DNA from: Chloroflexi bacterium RBG_16_57_11
GTDB taxonomy: Bacteria; Chloroflexota; Anaerolineae; Anaerolineales; UBA4823
Assembly (NCBI GenBank): GCA_001795165.1
Contig: MGNS01000032.1
Span: forward strand, 1 to 25,364
Reading direction: 5' to 3'
Length of the DNA stretch: 25,364 nt
Both the position numbers and the translations under genes were made by a program. The notes under the pieces are model-generated. The model did no database searches, was not told the origin of the DNA, and worked only from the letters and a program-made list of their open reading frames with translations. Below, in pieces: positions 16,591-23,339 of the stretch. Within the stretch, counting starts at the first letter, position 1. Each line of letters starts with the position of its first letter.

Positions 16591-17667
16591 ATGACCGACT
16601 CCCCCTACTTACCAGTTTACGAATTAACGCGAGGCAATACCGTCGAGTCCAGCCACGACGGCGCCGTTGCTGTTGTAGGTATAACCGGAAAACTCATCGC
16701 CTGGTACGGCGATCCCGACGCAACGACCTTTTTACGCTCTTCCGCCAAGCCATTCCAGGCTCTGCCTTTTATAGAAAGCGGTGGGCATGAAGTATTCGGC
16801 TTAACACCCAAAGAAATCGCCCTGCTTTGCGCTTCGCACTCCGGCACGGACGAACATGTTGCGGTAGCCCGGTCGATCCAGGCAAAAACGGGCGTCGAGG
16901 AAGGCGAGCTGTTATGCGGCGTCCACGAGCCGATGGACCCAGCGACAGCAAGCGCATTGCGCGAGCGCAAAGAAGTGCCAACCCCCAACCGGCATAATTG
17001 CTCCGGGAAGCACAGCGGCATGCTGGCTTATACAAAACTCAAGCAACGCCGAGGGGAGTTGCCCATCGCAGACCTGCCTTACATCGATCCAGCACATCCA
17101 ATTCAAAGCGAAATCCTGAATACGCTTGCGGAAATGTGCGGGGTGCCGGTAGAACAGGTGGCCGGCGGCATCGACGGGTGTTCTGCCCCAAATTTTGCCG
17201 TCCCATTGCGCTGTGCCGCCTTCGGTTTTGCCCGTTTGAGCGACCCCGAGACTGGGTGCGTACGCCCCCAAGCGCGCGTTGCGGCATGTCACACGATTAC
17301 TGCGGCAATGATGAGCCATCCAGATATGGTGGGCGGGCCAGGCCGCTTTGATACCCGCCTGATGATGCTCACCCAGGGACGGATTGTGTCCAAAGGCGGG
17401 GCAGAAGCATTCGAAGGCATCGGTTTGCTCCCGGGAGCGATCGGCCCCGGATCTCCGGCGATAGGCATCGCCCTGAAGATTGCCGACGGAGACAACCGCC
17501 AAATGGTCCGTACGGCGGTCAGCCTGGAGGTGCTGCGACAATTGGGTGCGCTTAGCGAAGCTGAGCTGGCTACGCTCAGTGACATTGGGCCATGCCTGCC
17601 GCGCTATAATTGGCGCAAGATTCAGGTGGGTTTATCTCGCCCCGTATTTGAATTAAACTGGGCCTGA
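16591..17667 (+). CDS. L-asparaginase II family protein (Rhizobium etli type)
   Basis: A 358-residue protein matching the Asparaginase_II family (class 3, R. etli type), unrelated to the E. coli enzymes. LRSSAKPFQALPF (48-60) carries the S-x-x-K pair (S50/S51, K53), and CASHSGTDEH (80-89) has the second catalytic serine. C137 and K140 in NCSGKHSGM and C197 in GIDGCSAPNF fit the metal-binding residues known for this family. It would hydrolyse asparagine to aspartate and ammonia in the cytoplasm. There is no signal peptide. A TAAAAT at 16549-16554 could be a -10 box, but no -35 box matches. It stands between the MBL protein and nth with no obvious functional link. Confidence 0.9.
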   Translation: MTDSPYLPVYELTRGNTVESSHDGAVAVVGITGKLIAWYGDPDATTFLRSSAKPFQALPFIESGGHEVFGLTPKEIALLCASHSGTDEHVAVARSIQAKTGVEEGELLCGVHEPMDPATASALRERKEVPTPNRHNCSGKHSGMLAYTKLKQRRGELPIADLPYIDPAHPIQSEILNTLAEMCGVPVEQVAGGIDGCSAPNFAVPLRCAAFGFARLSDPETGCVRPQARVAACHTITAAMMSHPDMVGGPGRFDTRLMMLTQGRIVSKGGAEAFEGIGLLPGAIGPGSPAIGIALKIADGDNRQMVRTAVSLEVLRQLGALSEAELATLSDIGPCLPRYNWRKIQVGLSRPVFELNWA

Positions 17668-17689
17668 GTGATTCGTCAAAACCTATCGC

Positions 17690-18367
17690 ATGGATTTGAA
17701 AGATCGAGCCCGAGCTGTACACGAAAAACTGCTGGAGGCCTATGGTCATCCGGAGTGGCGCAACCCGCTGCCGCCATTGGACGAGCTGGTCTCAACCATC
17801 TTATCTCAAAATACAAATGACAACAACCGGGATCGCGCTTTTCAGGCCTTGCGCCAGCGCTTTCCAACCTGGGAGGCCGTGCGCGACGCAGACGAGCAGG
17901 CGGTGATCGACGCCATCCGCCCGGCTGGATTGGCAAACCAAAAAGGCCCACGCATTCAGAACGTACTGCGAGAAATCACCCACCAGCGCGGTGAGCTCAG
18001 CCTGGACTTCTTGCGCACGATGCCTGACTCGGAGGCGCTGGATTGGCTGATGACCTTCAAGGGTGTAGGGCCAAAAACTGCTTCTATCGTTCTTTTATTC
18101 TCCCTGGGCAAGCCAGCGTTTCCGGTGGATACGCATATCTACAGGGTCAGCGGGCGGCTGGGACTGCGACCCGACCACATGAACGCGGATCAGGCACACA
18201 CTCACCTGGGCAACCTGTTCCCGCCGGAGAGCTATTACGCGGCGCATCTCAACCTGATCCGCCTGGGGCGCGAAGTATGCCAGGCGCGCCGCCCAAACTG
18301 CCCTGTCTGCCCATTACAAGAACTTTGCGATTACTTTTCCAAAACACGGTTGGAGGGGAGCGCGTGA
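17690..18367 (+). CDS. nth: Endonuclease III-family DNA glycosylase/AP lyase
   Basis: A 225-residue HhH-GPD DNA glycosylase. The helix-hairpin-helix is LMTFKGVGPKTASIVL (120-135) with the catalytic Lys at K129, and the catalytic Asp is D147 in PVDTHIYRV. The C-terminal iron-sulfur cluster has C197-x6-C204-x2-C207-x5-C213, the exact endonuclease III spacing. SQNTNDNNRDRAF replaces the usual SAQTTD-type loop. It removes oxidised pyrimidines and cleaves the abasic site. It starts 22 bases after the asparaginase gene without a clear ribosome-binding site and is followed by a terminator. Together with the uracil-DNA glycosylase and PcrA, this makes three DNA-repair genes in the window. Confidence 0.94.
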   Translation: MDLKDRARAVHEKLLEAYGHPEWRNPLPPLDELVSTILSQNTNDNNRDRAFQALRQRFPTWEAVRDADEQAVIDAIRPAGLANQKGPRIQNVLREITHQRGELSLDFLRTMPDSEALDWLMTFKGVGPKTASIVLLFSLGKPAFPVDTHIYRVSGRLGLRPDHMNADQAHTHLGNLFPPESYYAAHLNLIRLGREVCQARRPNCPVCPLQELCDYFSKTRLEGSA

Positions 18368-18393
18368 TGAAGTCAGCACGCCCCGGCCGGAAA

Positions 18394-18424
18394 AACCTGT
18401 CGCTCGGCTCAAGCGAGGTTTTTT
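18394..18424 (+). terminator. Rho-independent terminator after nth
   Basis: TCGCT (18400-18404) and AGCGA (18412-18416) form a stem with a 7-base loop. AACC/GGTT extends it with a two-base bulge, and the arm runs into TTTTTT at 18419-18424. This ends the plus-strand run holB to nth. Confidence 0.8.
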
Positions 18425-18468
18425 ACACTTTCGAGGCCATCATTTTCCTGGGGGGTGATCACTCAATT

Positions 18469-18484
18469 TGTGAGAAATATCACA
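18469..18484. promoter_or_regulatory. CRP/FNR-like operator palindrome
   Basis: TGTGA-GAAATA-TCACA matches the core consensus TGTGA-N6-TCACA of CRP-family regulators exactly. Its centre is about 65 bases before the predicted start of the plus-strand promoter-like pair. No CRP-family gene is in the window, so the factor is unknown. Confidence 0.4.
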
Positions 18485-18506
18485 CAAAACACGTGACGTA
18501 TGACAA

Positions 18507-18535
18507 TAAACAAGCCCGGCTAAGTCCGGTATGAT
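18507..18535 (+). promoter_or_regulatory. Promoter-like pair for a possible plus-strand RNA
   Basis: TAAACA (four of six matches to TTGACA) and TATGAT (five of six to TATAAT) are 17 bases apart. The predicted start is near 18542. Confidence 0.35.
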
Positions 18536-18543
18536 AATAGCAG

Positions 18544-18576
18544 TTATAAAAAAAGCATACATCCAAAGTTGCTCAT
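18544..18576 (-). CDS. Possible 10-codon leader-like peptide with perfect ribosome-binding site
   Basis: On the minus strand AAAGGAGG (18592-18585) is followed after eight bases by ATG at 18576. The frame reads MSNFGCMLFL and then TAA. The signal for translation initiation is the best in the window, yet the peptide is only ten residues and hydrophobic, and no gene follows it in this direction except the 3' end of nth on the other strand. It may be chance complement of an anti-SD segment in a plus-strand RNA, or a true mini-ORF. Confidence 0.25.
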   Translation of the reverse strand: MSNFGCMLFL

Positions 18577-18599
18577 CGCTGTTTCCTCCTTTGGCGAAA

Positions 18600-18635
18600 G
18601 CCTCCGCTGGGACCCCTCACCGTCCTGGCGGAGGC
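18600..18635. other. Strong hairpin between convergent genes
   Basis: GCCTCCGC and GCGGAGGC pair over 8 bp, then a 2x2 TG/TG internal mismatch, then GGAC/GTCC with an 8-base loop. It could end transcripts of the minus-strand kinase gene, whose stop is 32 bases away, or be part of an RNA on the plus strand. There is no long T-run directly after it on either strand. Confidence 0.6.
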
Positions 18636-18666
18636 TGCTTTAAGCGCTTATTTTAAATTCAGCTTT

Positions 18667-20595
18667 CTACAGGTCTCGCTCCGCTGTCGGCAAGACAATG
18701 GTAAATCGCGTGCCATTCCCGGGGGCAGAATCGACCCACACCCTACCCCGGTGATTTTCGACGATCGATTTGACAATGGCCAGACCCAGACCTGTTCCAG
18801 GTGCGTCTATTGGCACATTGCTCGCCCGGTAAAACTTATCAAAAACATATGGGAGATCAGCCGGTGGTATGCCCAGCCCATTATCACTAAATTGGAGAAT
18901 AATCTGTCCAGCCTCTGCATGGGCGGAGACTGTTATAGTGCCACCGATGGGAGTGTATTTTAGTGAATTGCTGATCAGATTGCTCAACATCTGACGCAAA
19001 CGGACTGGATTTCCGAGCACTGGAGGCAAGTCATCGCCTATCACCATCTGCAAGCTTTGATTTTTTTCTGTAATCCGATTCTTCATTCCATCAACCGTAT
19101 ATTGGATCAGGACTGCAAGTGGCACGATCTCCTTGCGAACATCAAAACCCGTCTCGATCCGGCCAAGGTCAAGCAAATCGTTGATCAATGCAGTGATATT
19201 GTTTACGCTGATCTCAATACGATGAATGAATTCACGTTGTCGAGGATTTAACGAACCAACCCGCCCGATAAGCTCCAGGTATCCCAGGATCGCCGTTAAG
19301 GGCGATCGCAAATCATGCGAAACGGTATTGACGAAGTCACCCTTGATGCGGTCCAGCTCCTTGAGATGGGTGATATCTTGCATGGTCACAACCAGGCCGA
19401 TCTCCGGTAAAGCTGTGATTTGCGCGTTCAACACCCGACCATCTGCCAGGCCGACTTCAATGCGTGAAGGCCCAGTATGATCGGGATCGACCAGAATTTC
19501 GAGCAGCTCAGAAGATGGGAAAACTTCGCTCACCCGCTTGCCAATTACATTTTGTTCCGCAATCCCAAACGCTTCGCAAGCTTTCCGATTGATCAATACC
19601 AGGCGCCGATCATGATCTACAACCACCAATGCTTCTTCGATACCGGTCAGAATCGACTCGAGCTTCAAGCGTTCAGACTCGGAATGCAAGTAAAGCCGGG
19701 TGTTTTCGATCGCGATGGCAGCATAGCCCGCCAGAGCCATCAACATGGTGACCTGTTCGCTCTCGAAAGAGTTACCGCTCTGACGGTGATCAACCTCCAG
19801 GATGCCAATCGCGTGGTCATGAACCATCAGGGGTACACAGAGCAATGAGTAGACGGAGAATGAGGTATTTATCATGCGCGGCGTTTTTTCATTGATCAGC
19901 AAGGGTTCACCCGTACGCATCACTTGAGCCGAGAGAGGATCGCTCACCGGCAGCCTGAAGGTGTCGATCATTTCTTGCTGGAAGTTTCGCTCAGCTCTGA
20001 CATAAAGCTCTCCGGTGCTCTCATCCAGGAGAAGCAAGCTACCTTCCTCAGCCGCACACAACTGAACTGCAGCCTCCACAACCGAGGTAAGGAGGTTGTC
20101 CAAATCCAATGAAGAGGCGACCTTTCGTCCGATGCGCTCAATCACCTCCAGGCTATCGATTCGCTGATCCATTGGGGCCGTAGATTGGCGGGCTACTTCT
20201 CGGGCATACTCGATCCAGCCTTGCCGTCGCTCCAAAGCCCGATTAACTGTGTTCAGCACTTCGTTTGGCTTTAGAGGGACACGTAAACAATCGAAATACC
20301 CATCCCGAATTGCTTGCAAAATGCCAGTTTCTGAGATCTTATTGGGTAATAGTAATACTGGAAGAAATGGAAACCGCTTGATCAGTGAGCGTGCATGGCC
20401 TGAGCGATCACGGCTCTCCAGTTTCTCGCTCAAGATCACCAGGTCAGGCGACGCTTCCGCTTGCAAGATCTCATCGGCAGCCTTCCAATCCTTTACAACA
20501 TTGACCCGAAAACCAGCGGGAACGAGCACACGTTCCCGAAGGTTCCGGGTGGCCTGAGGATCAGAAAGGATTAATAAAATATACTGGTTAGCCAT
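18667..20595 (-). CDS. Histidine kinase: pseudo-receiver, GAF, PAS, HisKA, HATPase
   Basis: A 642-residue soluble sensor kinase. Residues 5-120 look like a receiver domain, but the phosphoacceptor position in PDLVILSEKL is Ser56, and the conserved Lys position (CLRVPLKP) is Val106, so it cannot be phosphorylated normally. A GAF domain spans about 150-300, a PAS domain about 310-415 (EALVVVDHDRRLVLINRKACEAFG, then VVTMQDITHLKELD). The HisKA H-box is FVNTVSHDLRSPLTAIL with His427. The ATPase has N-box NLISNSLKYTP, G1 SDNGLGIP and G2 GTGLGLAIV, all intact. The kinase core should be active. The gene follows another signalling gene by 117 bases on the same strand, and both probably form one signalling unit. 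ATG at 20595 has only a weak ribosome-binding site. Confidence 0.92.
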   Translation of the reverse strand: MANQYILLILSDPQATRNLRERVLVPAGFRVNVVKDWKAADEILQAEASPDLVILSEKLESRDRSGHARSLIKRFPFLPVLLLPNKISETGILQAIRDGYFDCLRVPLKPNEVLNTVNRALERRQGWIEYAREVARQSTAPMDQRIDSLEVIERIGRKVASSLDLDNLLTSVVEAAVQLCAAEEGSLLLLDESTGELYVRAERNFQQEMIDTFRLPVSDPLSAQVMRTGEPLLINEKTPRMINTSFSVYSLLCVPLMVHDHAIGILEVDHRQSGNSFESEQVTMLMALAGYAAIAIENTRLYLHSESERLKLESILTGIEEALVVVDHDRRLVLINRKACEAFGIAEQNVIGKRVSEVFPSSELLEILVDPDHTGPSRIEVGLADGRVLNAQITALPEIGLVVTMQDITHLKELDRIKGDFVNTVSHDLRSPLTAILGYLELIGRVGSLNPRQREFIHRIEISVNNITALINDLLDLGRIETGFDVRKEIVPLAVLIQYTVDGMKNRITEKNQSLQMVIGDDLPPVLGNPVRLRQMLSNLISNSLKYTPIGGTITVSAHAEAGQIILQFSDNGLGIPPADLPYVFDKFYRASNVPIDAPGTGLGLAIVKSIVENHRGRVWVDSAPGNGTRFTIVLPTAERDL

Positions 20596-20663
20596 TCCAA
20601 CAGAAGCTTTTTCAACGCGAATAATATATTTAAAAATGCACCGAATTTCCGCAGTCTTTCACC

Positions 20664-20676
20664 TGTTCCCTGAACA
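20664..20676. promoter_or_regulatory. Palindrome TGTTC-CCT-GAACA between two signalling genes
   Basis: A perfect 5-bp inverted repeat with a 3-base centre in the 117-base gap upstream of the kinase gene, flanked by ACCTG and CAGGT. It could be an operator site or a small RNA hairpin. No known regulator can be named. Confidence 0.3.
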
Positions 20677-20712
20677 TCCAGTGCAGGTCAGGCGAAGGAT
20701 GAAACAGAATGC

Positions 20713-21891
20713 TTACACTAAATCTGTTTTGTTGAGGGATGTTACCAGGTTCGAAATCGTCTTCAAGTTTGTCACTACTGAGCGCAACACACTTTTCTGT
20801 GCAGAATTAAAGCGCAGTGTTTCCCCAACCAACATTTGATCGATCGTTTGGGTGACATCGGCCAGAGGCTTGACCAATTGATTCTGCAAACTGGTGATGA
20901 GCTCCGCTTTTTTACGCTCACTGGCTTGAGCCGCTTCTGCCGCCTGTTGCAGCGAGCGAGCGCGCTCTTCCAGCACTCGAAAAAGCTGGGCATTCACCAA
21001 TGAGATCGAGGCATAATCGACTACCGCTTCTAACAAGGTGCGATTGCTCGGGCTGAACGGCGTAGAGATCCTTCGTACTACCACCAGTAATCCCACAACT
21101 TCCTTTCTAAGTTTCACCGGAACAACCAGGGCAGATTGACCAACCTGCGATATTTTAAACCTGGTCAGTGGCTCACCCGAGATCGAGAGCGTTTCGCCAG
21201 ATAGGGCCACCAGGGAGCTGATCCCATCATCCCAGGGTTGGTGCATCTTGGAGGCCATCGGCTTTGGCAAGTTACGCTGCGCAGCCAGCCGGAACACTTT
21301 GTTGTGCTCTTCACGCAATAACAGCCAGCCACAATCCGCTTCTGCGACATAGACGGCGCCTTCGACGACCTTATCGAACAATTCTCGCTGATGGGTGATC
21401 GAGGTGACAGCCTTGCCAATCGCGAAGATCGTGGTCAACTCTCGCACCCTTTGCTGGAGCTCATCATTGGTTTGTTTTAGCTGGCGGGCGAGGGTCTCTC
21501 GTTCGCGACGAGCGCGAACTTGTTTCAGCACCCGCTCAACCGCTGAGACCACCTCCGGTTCACGCATTGGCCAGAGCAGATAATCAGTCGCACCCAGGCG
21601 AAACGCCTGAACCAAATCGCTCTCCATCCCTTTTTGGGCAATCACGATAACCGGAGCTACCACTCCCTGAGAGTTCAACGCCACCAGCAAATCCTTGCCG
21701 CTCAGGTCTGGCAAATTCATATTGGTGATAATAATATCCGGGGAAAAGCGAGTCGCACTTTGGATCGCCTGCGAGGCAGAACGTGATATCTGTACCTGAT
21801 AGCCAAGGGTTTGTAAAGTCTGGCGAGCAATCAGATCGCTGATTTCAGGATCGTTTTCGACCAGAAGAATACGCTCTCGGGAATTCTTCAT
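20713..21891 (-). CDS. Pseudo-receiver/GAF protein with His-less kinase dimerisation domain
   Basis: A 392-residue soluble protein. Residues 7-122 have the receiver fold pattern, but key sites are changed: the acidic pocket reads VENDPE (Asn13), the phosphoacceptor in PDIIITNMNLPDLSG is Asn57, the Thr/Ser position is Ala85, and the Lys-Pro position is Trp107-Pro108. A coiled-coil linker (about 125-155) leads into a GAF domain (about 160-303). After a second coiled coil the last 65 residues look like a HisKA dimerisation domain, but SHELRTPL reads QNQLVKPL (Asn337 for His), and no ATPase domain follows. It should take no part in phosphotransfer. ATG at 21891 is chosen because an extended -10 box lies 13 bases upstream. 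It is the gene just before the active histidine kinase. Confidence 0.85.
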   Translation of the reverse strand: MKNSRERILLVENDPEISDLIARQTLQTLGYQVQISRSASQAIQSATRFSPDIIITNMNLPDLSGKDLLVALNSQGVVAPVIVIAQKGMESDLVQAFRLGATDYLLWPMREPEVVSAVERVLKQVRARRERETLARQLKQTNDELQQRVRELTTIFAIGKAVTSITHQRELFDKVVEGAVYVAEADCGWLLLREEHNKVFRLAAQRNLPKPMASKMHQPWDDGISSLVALSGETLSISGEPLTRFKISQVGQSALVVPVKLRKEVVGLLVVVRRISTPFSPSNRTLLEAVVDYASISLVNAQLFRVLEERARSLQQAAEAAQASERKKAELITSLQNQLVKPLADVTQTIDQMLVGETLRFNSAQKSVLRSVVTNLKTISNLVTSLNKTDLV

Positions 21892-21904
21892 AGCTATCTT
21901 ATAT

Positions 21905-21910
21905 ATCATA
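21905..21910 (-). promoter_or_regulatory. Extended -10 element for the pseudo-receiver gene
   Basis: On the minus strand TGC-TATGAT. The predicted start would leave a 5' leader of only about six or seven bases before the ATG at 21891. Confidence 0.45.
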
Positions 21911-22002
21911 GCACGGTTAGGCAAAAAACGGGAGACGATTATAGCTGGTTTTATTCTCCACGCTTCGTTCAGTTAGAATTCGATAAAAAATGTTGAAAAC
22001 GC

Positions 22003-22032
22003 TTGACTTTGTGTCCCCCAAAAAGATACAAT
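22003..22032 (+). promoter_or_regulatory. Sigma-70-type promoter of the eRF1-like gene
   Basis: TTGACT (22003-22008) and TACAAT (22027-22032) are 18 bases apart; each has five of six consensus matches. The predicted start is about 22039, giving a leader of some 185 bases before the eRF1-like gene. That leader holds a start-stop codon pair and a 34-codon ORF. The rest of the gap 21911-22002 holds only A/T-rich sequence with no further signal seen. Confidence 0.65.
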
Positions 22033-22087
22033 ATGCTTATCAACAGGTATCTTGTTTGGGGGCGTGATAACAGATAACAACGAGGAG

Positions 22088-22093
22088 ATGTGA
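22088..22093 (+). promoter_or_regulatory. Start-stop element ATG-TGA
   Basis: GAGGAG at 22082-22087 is directly followed by ATGTGA and then by the ATG of the 34-codon ORF at 22094. The ATG-TGA is too close to the ribosome-binding site to be a good start, but ribosomes paused there would block the ORF start. Confidence 0.3.
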
Positions 22094-22198
22094 ATGGAGC
22101 GCTTCTCACGCTTAAGGATCACCCAGACAAGCTTCCGGCTGGCATCGGTTCCCAGCGAGGCCAACAGAATCTACAAATCTCCAAACCTGCCCTATTAA
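22094..22198 (+). CDS. 34-residue leader ORF upstream of the eRF1-like gene
   Basis: Starts ATG GAG CGC and ends CCC TAT TAA. The ribosome-binding site GGAG lies six bases before the ATG. The product is small and basic with Ser and Arg (MERFSRLRIT at the N-terminus, SPNLPY at the C-terminus). It matches no known family. The stop is 26 bases before the next gene, which has its own strong ribosome-binding site. It lies inside the leader of a gene for a release-factor-like protein, so it may act as a translated regulatory ORF. It might also be chance. Confidence 0.4.
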   Translation: MERFSRLRITQTSFRLASVPSEANRIYKSPNLPY

Positions 22199-22224
22199 AA
22201 CTTCAGATCAAATAGGAGGCAACT

Positions 22225-23325
22225 ATGTTATCGGATCGTGATGTGCAGGAACTGCTTCACTACCAACCTTCGCACCTTGTGCTCAGCATATATCTGAATA
22301 CAGACCCTGTCGAAGGCAATGCGGATGCCTACAAGCTACGGCTGCGCACCATGCTCAAGGACATCGATATGGCGGATGATATCAATGTAGTTCAGCGCTA
22401 CTTTGAACGTGAGCATGATTGGTCAGGCCGTAGCGTAGCTGTATTCTCCTGCGCGGCACAAGGTTTTTTCAAAGCATTTCCCCTGGCAGTGGCAACCAGA
22501 GACAGGGTGCGGGTTGATGGGCGTCCTTACGTAAAACCGCTGGCAGATTTGCTCGATTCCTACGGAGGTTACGGCGTTGTACTGGTGGACAAACAAGGCG
22601 CCCGCCTGTTCAACTTTCACCTGGGTGAGCTTCGAGAACAGGAGGGTGTGTCAGGTGAGGCGATCCGCCATACCAAGCGCGGCGGCGGATCACAAGCGCC
22701 AGGACGGCGCGGCGGGACGGCCGGACAAACGGATTACGTAGAAGAGGTAGCCGATCGAAATATCAAAGATGTCGTTGATGTGGCAACCCGGTTCTTCACC
22801 GAAAACAATGTGCGCCGAATTGTGATCGGCGGTACCGATGAAAATGTTGCCCTGTTCCGCAGCCATCTGCCCAAAGCCTGGCAGAGCCTGGTCATCGGGA
22901 CGTTCGCGATCAATATGACCGCCAGCCATGTCGAGGTACTGGAGCGGGCTATGCAAATTGGTAAAGAGGCCGAAAATCGCCGGGAGGCGCACCTGGTCGA
23001 TACGATCGTTACAAACGCCGCCAAGGGCCGCGGCGGCTCGATCGGCCTGGAGGACACCTTGAGCGCAATTCGTGAGGGCCGGGTGCAGAGCCTGGTAATC
23101 AGCGACGGTTATCGCGCCCCTGGTTTTCGCTGCAAGAGTTGCGGTCATCTTTCCTCTTTACCGATGGGCAACTGCCCCTTCTGCGATGGTGAAACCGAGC
23201 AAGTGCCAGACGCGGTGGAGGTTGCTGTCCGCCAGGTGATGCGATCAGGCGGCGAGGTCGAGGTTCTGCACGGTAATCAAACCTCCAAAGGCTTCAATAA
23301 AATCGGGGCGCTGCTGCGTTTTTAA
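22225..23325 (+). CDS. Bacterial eRF1/Vms1-like protein with GSQ loop and zinc ribbon
   Basis: A 366-residue protein I assign to the bacterial relatives of archaeal/eukaryotic release factor eRF1 and of Vms1/ANKZF1. An N-terminal domain (1-105) begins VQELLHYQPSHLVLSIYL. The middle domain (about 112-230) starts YGVVLVDKQGARLFNFHLGEL, and its loop RGGGSQAPGRRGG holds GSQ at residues 155-157, where eRF1 has GGQ; IVIGGTDENVALF follows. The C-terminal domain has GLEDTLSAIREGRVQSLVISD, a hallmark of eRF1 domain 3, and then a zinc ribbon with C303, C306, C317 and C320. Likely job: freeing peptides or tRNA from stalled ribosomes, or binding them. A strong AGGAGG site precedes ATG 22225. Confidence 0.8.
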   Translation: MLSDRDVQELLHYQPSHLVLSIYLNTDPVEGNADAYKLRLRTMLKDIDMADDINVVQRYFEREHDWSGRSVAVFSCAAQGFFKAFPLAVATRDRVRVDGRPYVKPLADLLDSYGGYGVVLVDKQGARLFNFHLGELREQEGVSGEAIRHTKRGGGSQAPGRRGGTAGQTDYVEEVADRNIKDVVDVATRFFTENNVRRIVIGGTDENVALFRSHLPKAWQSLVIGTFAINMTASHVEVLERAMQIGKEAENRREAHLVDTIVTNAAKGRGGSIGLEDTLSAIREGRVQSLVISDGYRAPGFRCKSCGHLSSLPMGNCPFCDGETEQVPDAVEVAVRQVMRSGGEVEVLHGNQTSKGFNKIGALLRF

Positions 23326-23339
23326 TCTTACCTAATTTT

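Larger units (their letters stand above)
18542..18655 (+). ncRNA. Candidate small RNA with anti-SD-like segment and strong hairpin
   Basis: From the predicted start near 18542, the RNA would carry an unstructured A-rich lead, TTTCCTCCTTT (18582-18592), GGC-GAAA-GCC (18593-18602), and a hairpin with an 8-bp stem GCCTCCGC/GCGGAGGC (18600-18607 with 18628-18635) continued by GGAC/GTCC. It would end at the palindrome TAAGCGCTTA followed by TTTT (18641-18654). It matches no RNA family I know. The same bases on the minus strand read as a perfect ribosome-binding site and start codon, so the strand is not settled. Confidence 0.3.
18425..18666. other. Gap between convergent genes, rich in regulatory-like structure
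   Basis: This 242-base gap lies between the nth terminator and the end of a minus-strand kinase gene, where one expects only terminators. Instead it holds the palindrome GTGATCAC (18456-18463), a CRP-like box (18469-18484), CACGTG near 18490, a promoter-like pair (18507-18535), a TCCTCCTTT stretch matching the anti-SD end of 16S rRNA, a GGC-GAAA-GCC mini-hairpin and a large hairpin (18600-18635). No conserved protein is visible on either strand. Confidence 0.6.

Noticed and set aside
22625..22740. GGG-rich stretch in the eRF1-like gene as a frameshift or sequencing error
   Set aside because: The frame stays open through it and encodes the Gly-rich catalytic-type loop that the family expects.
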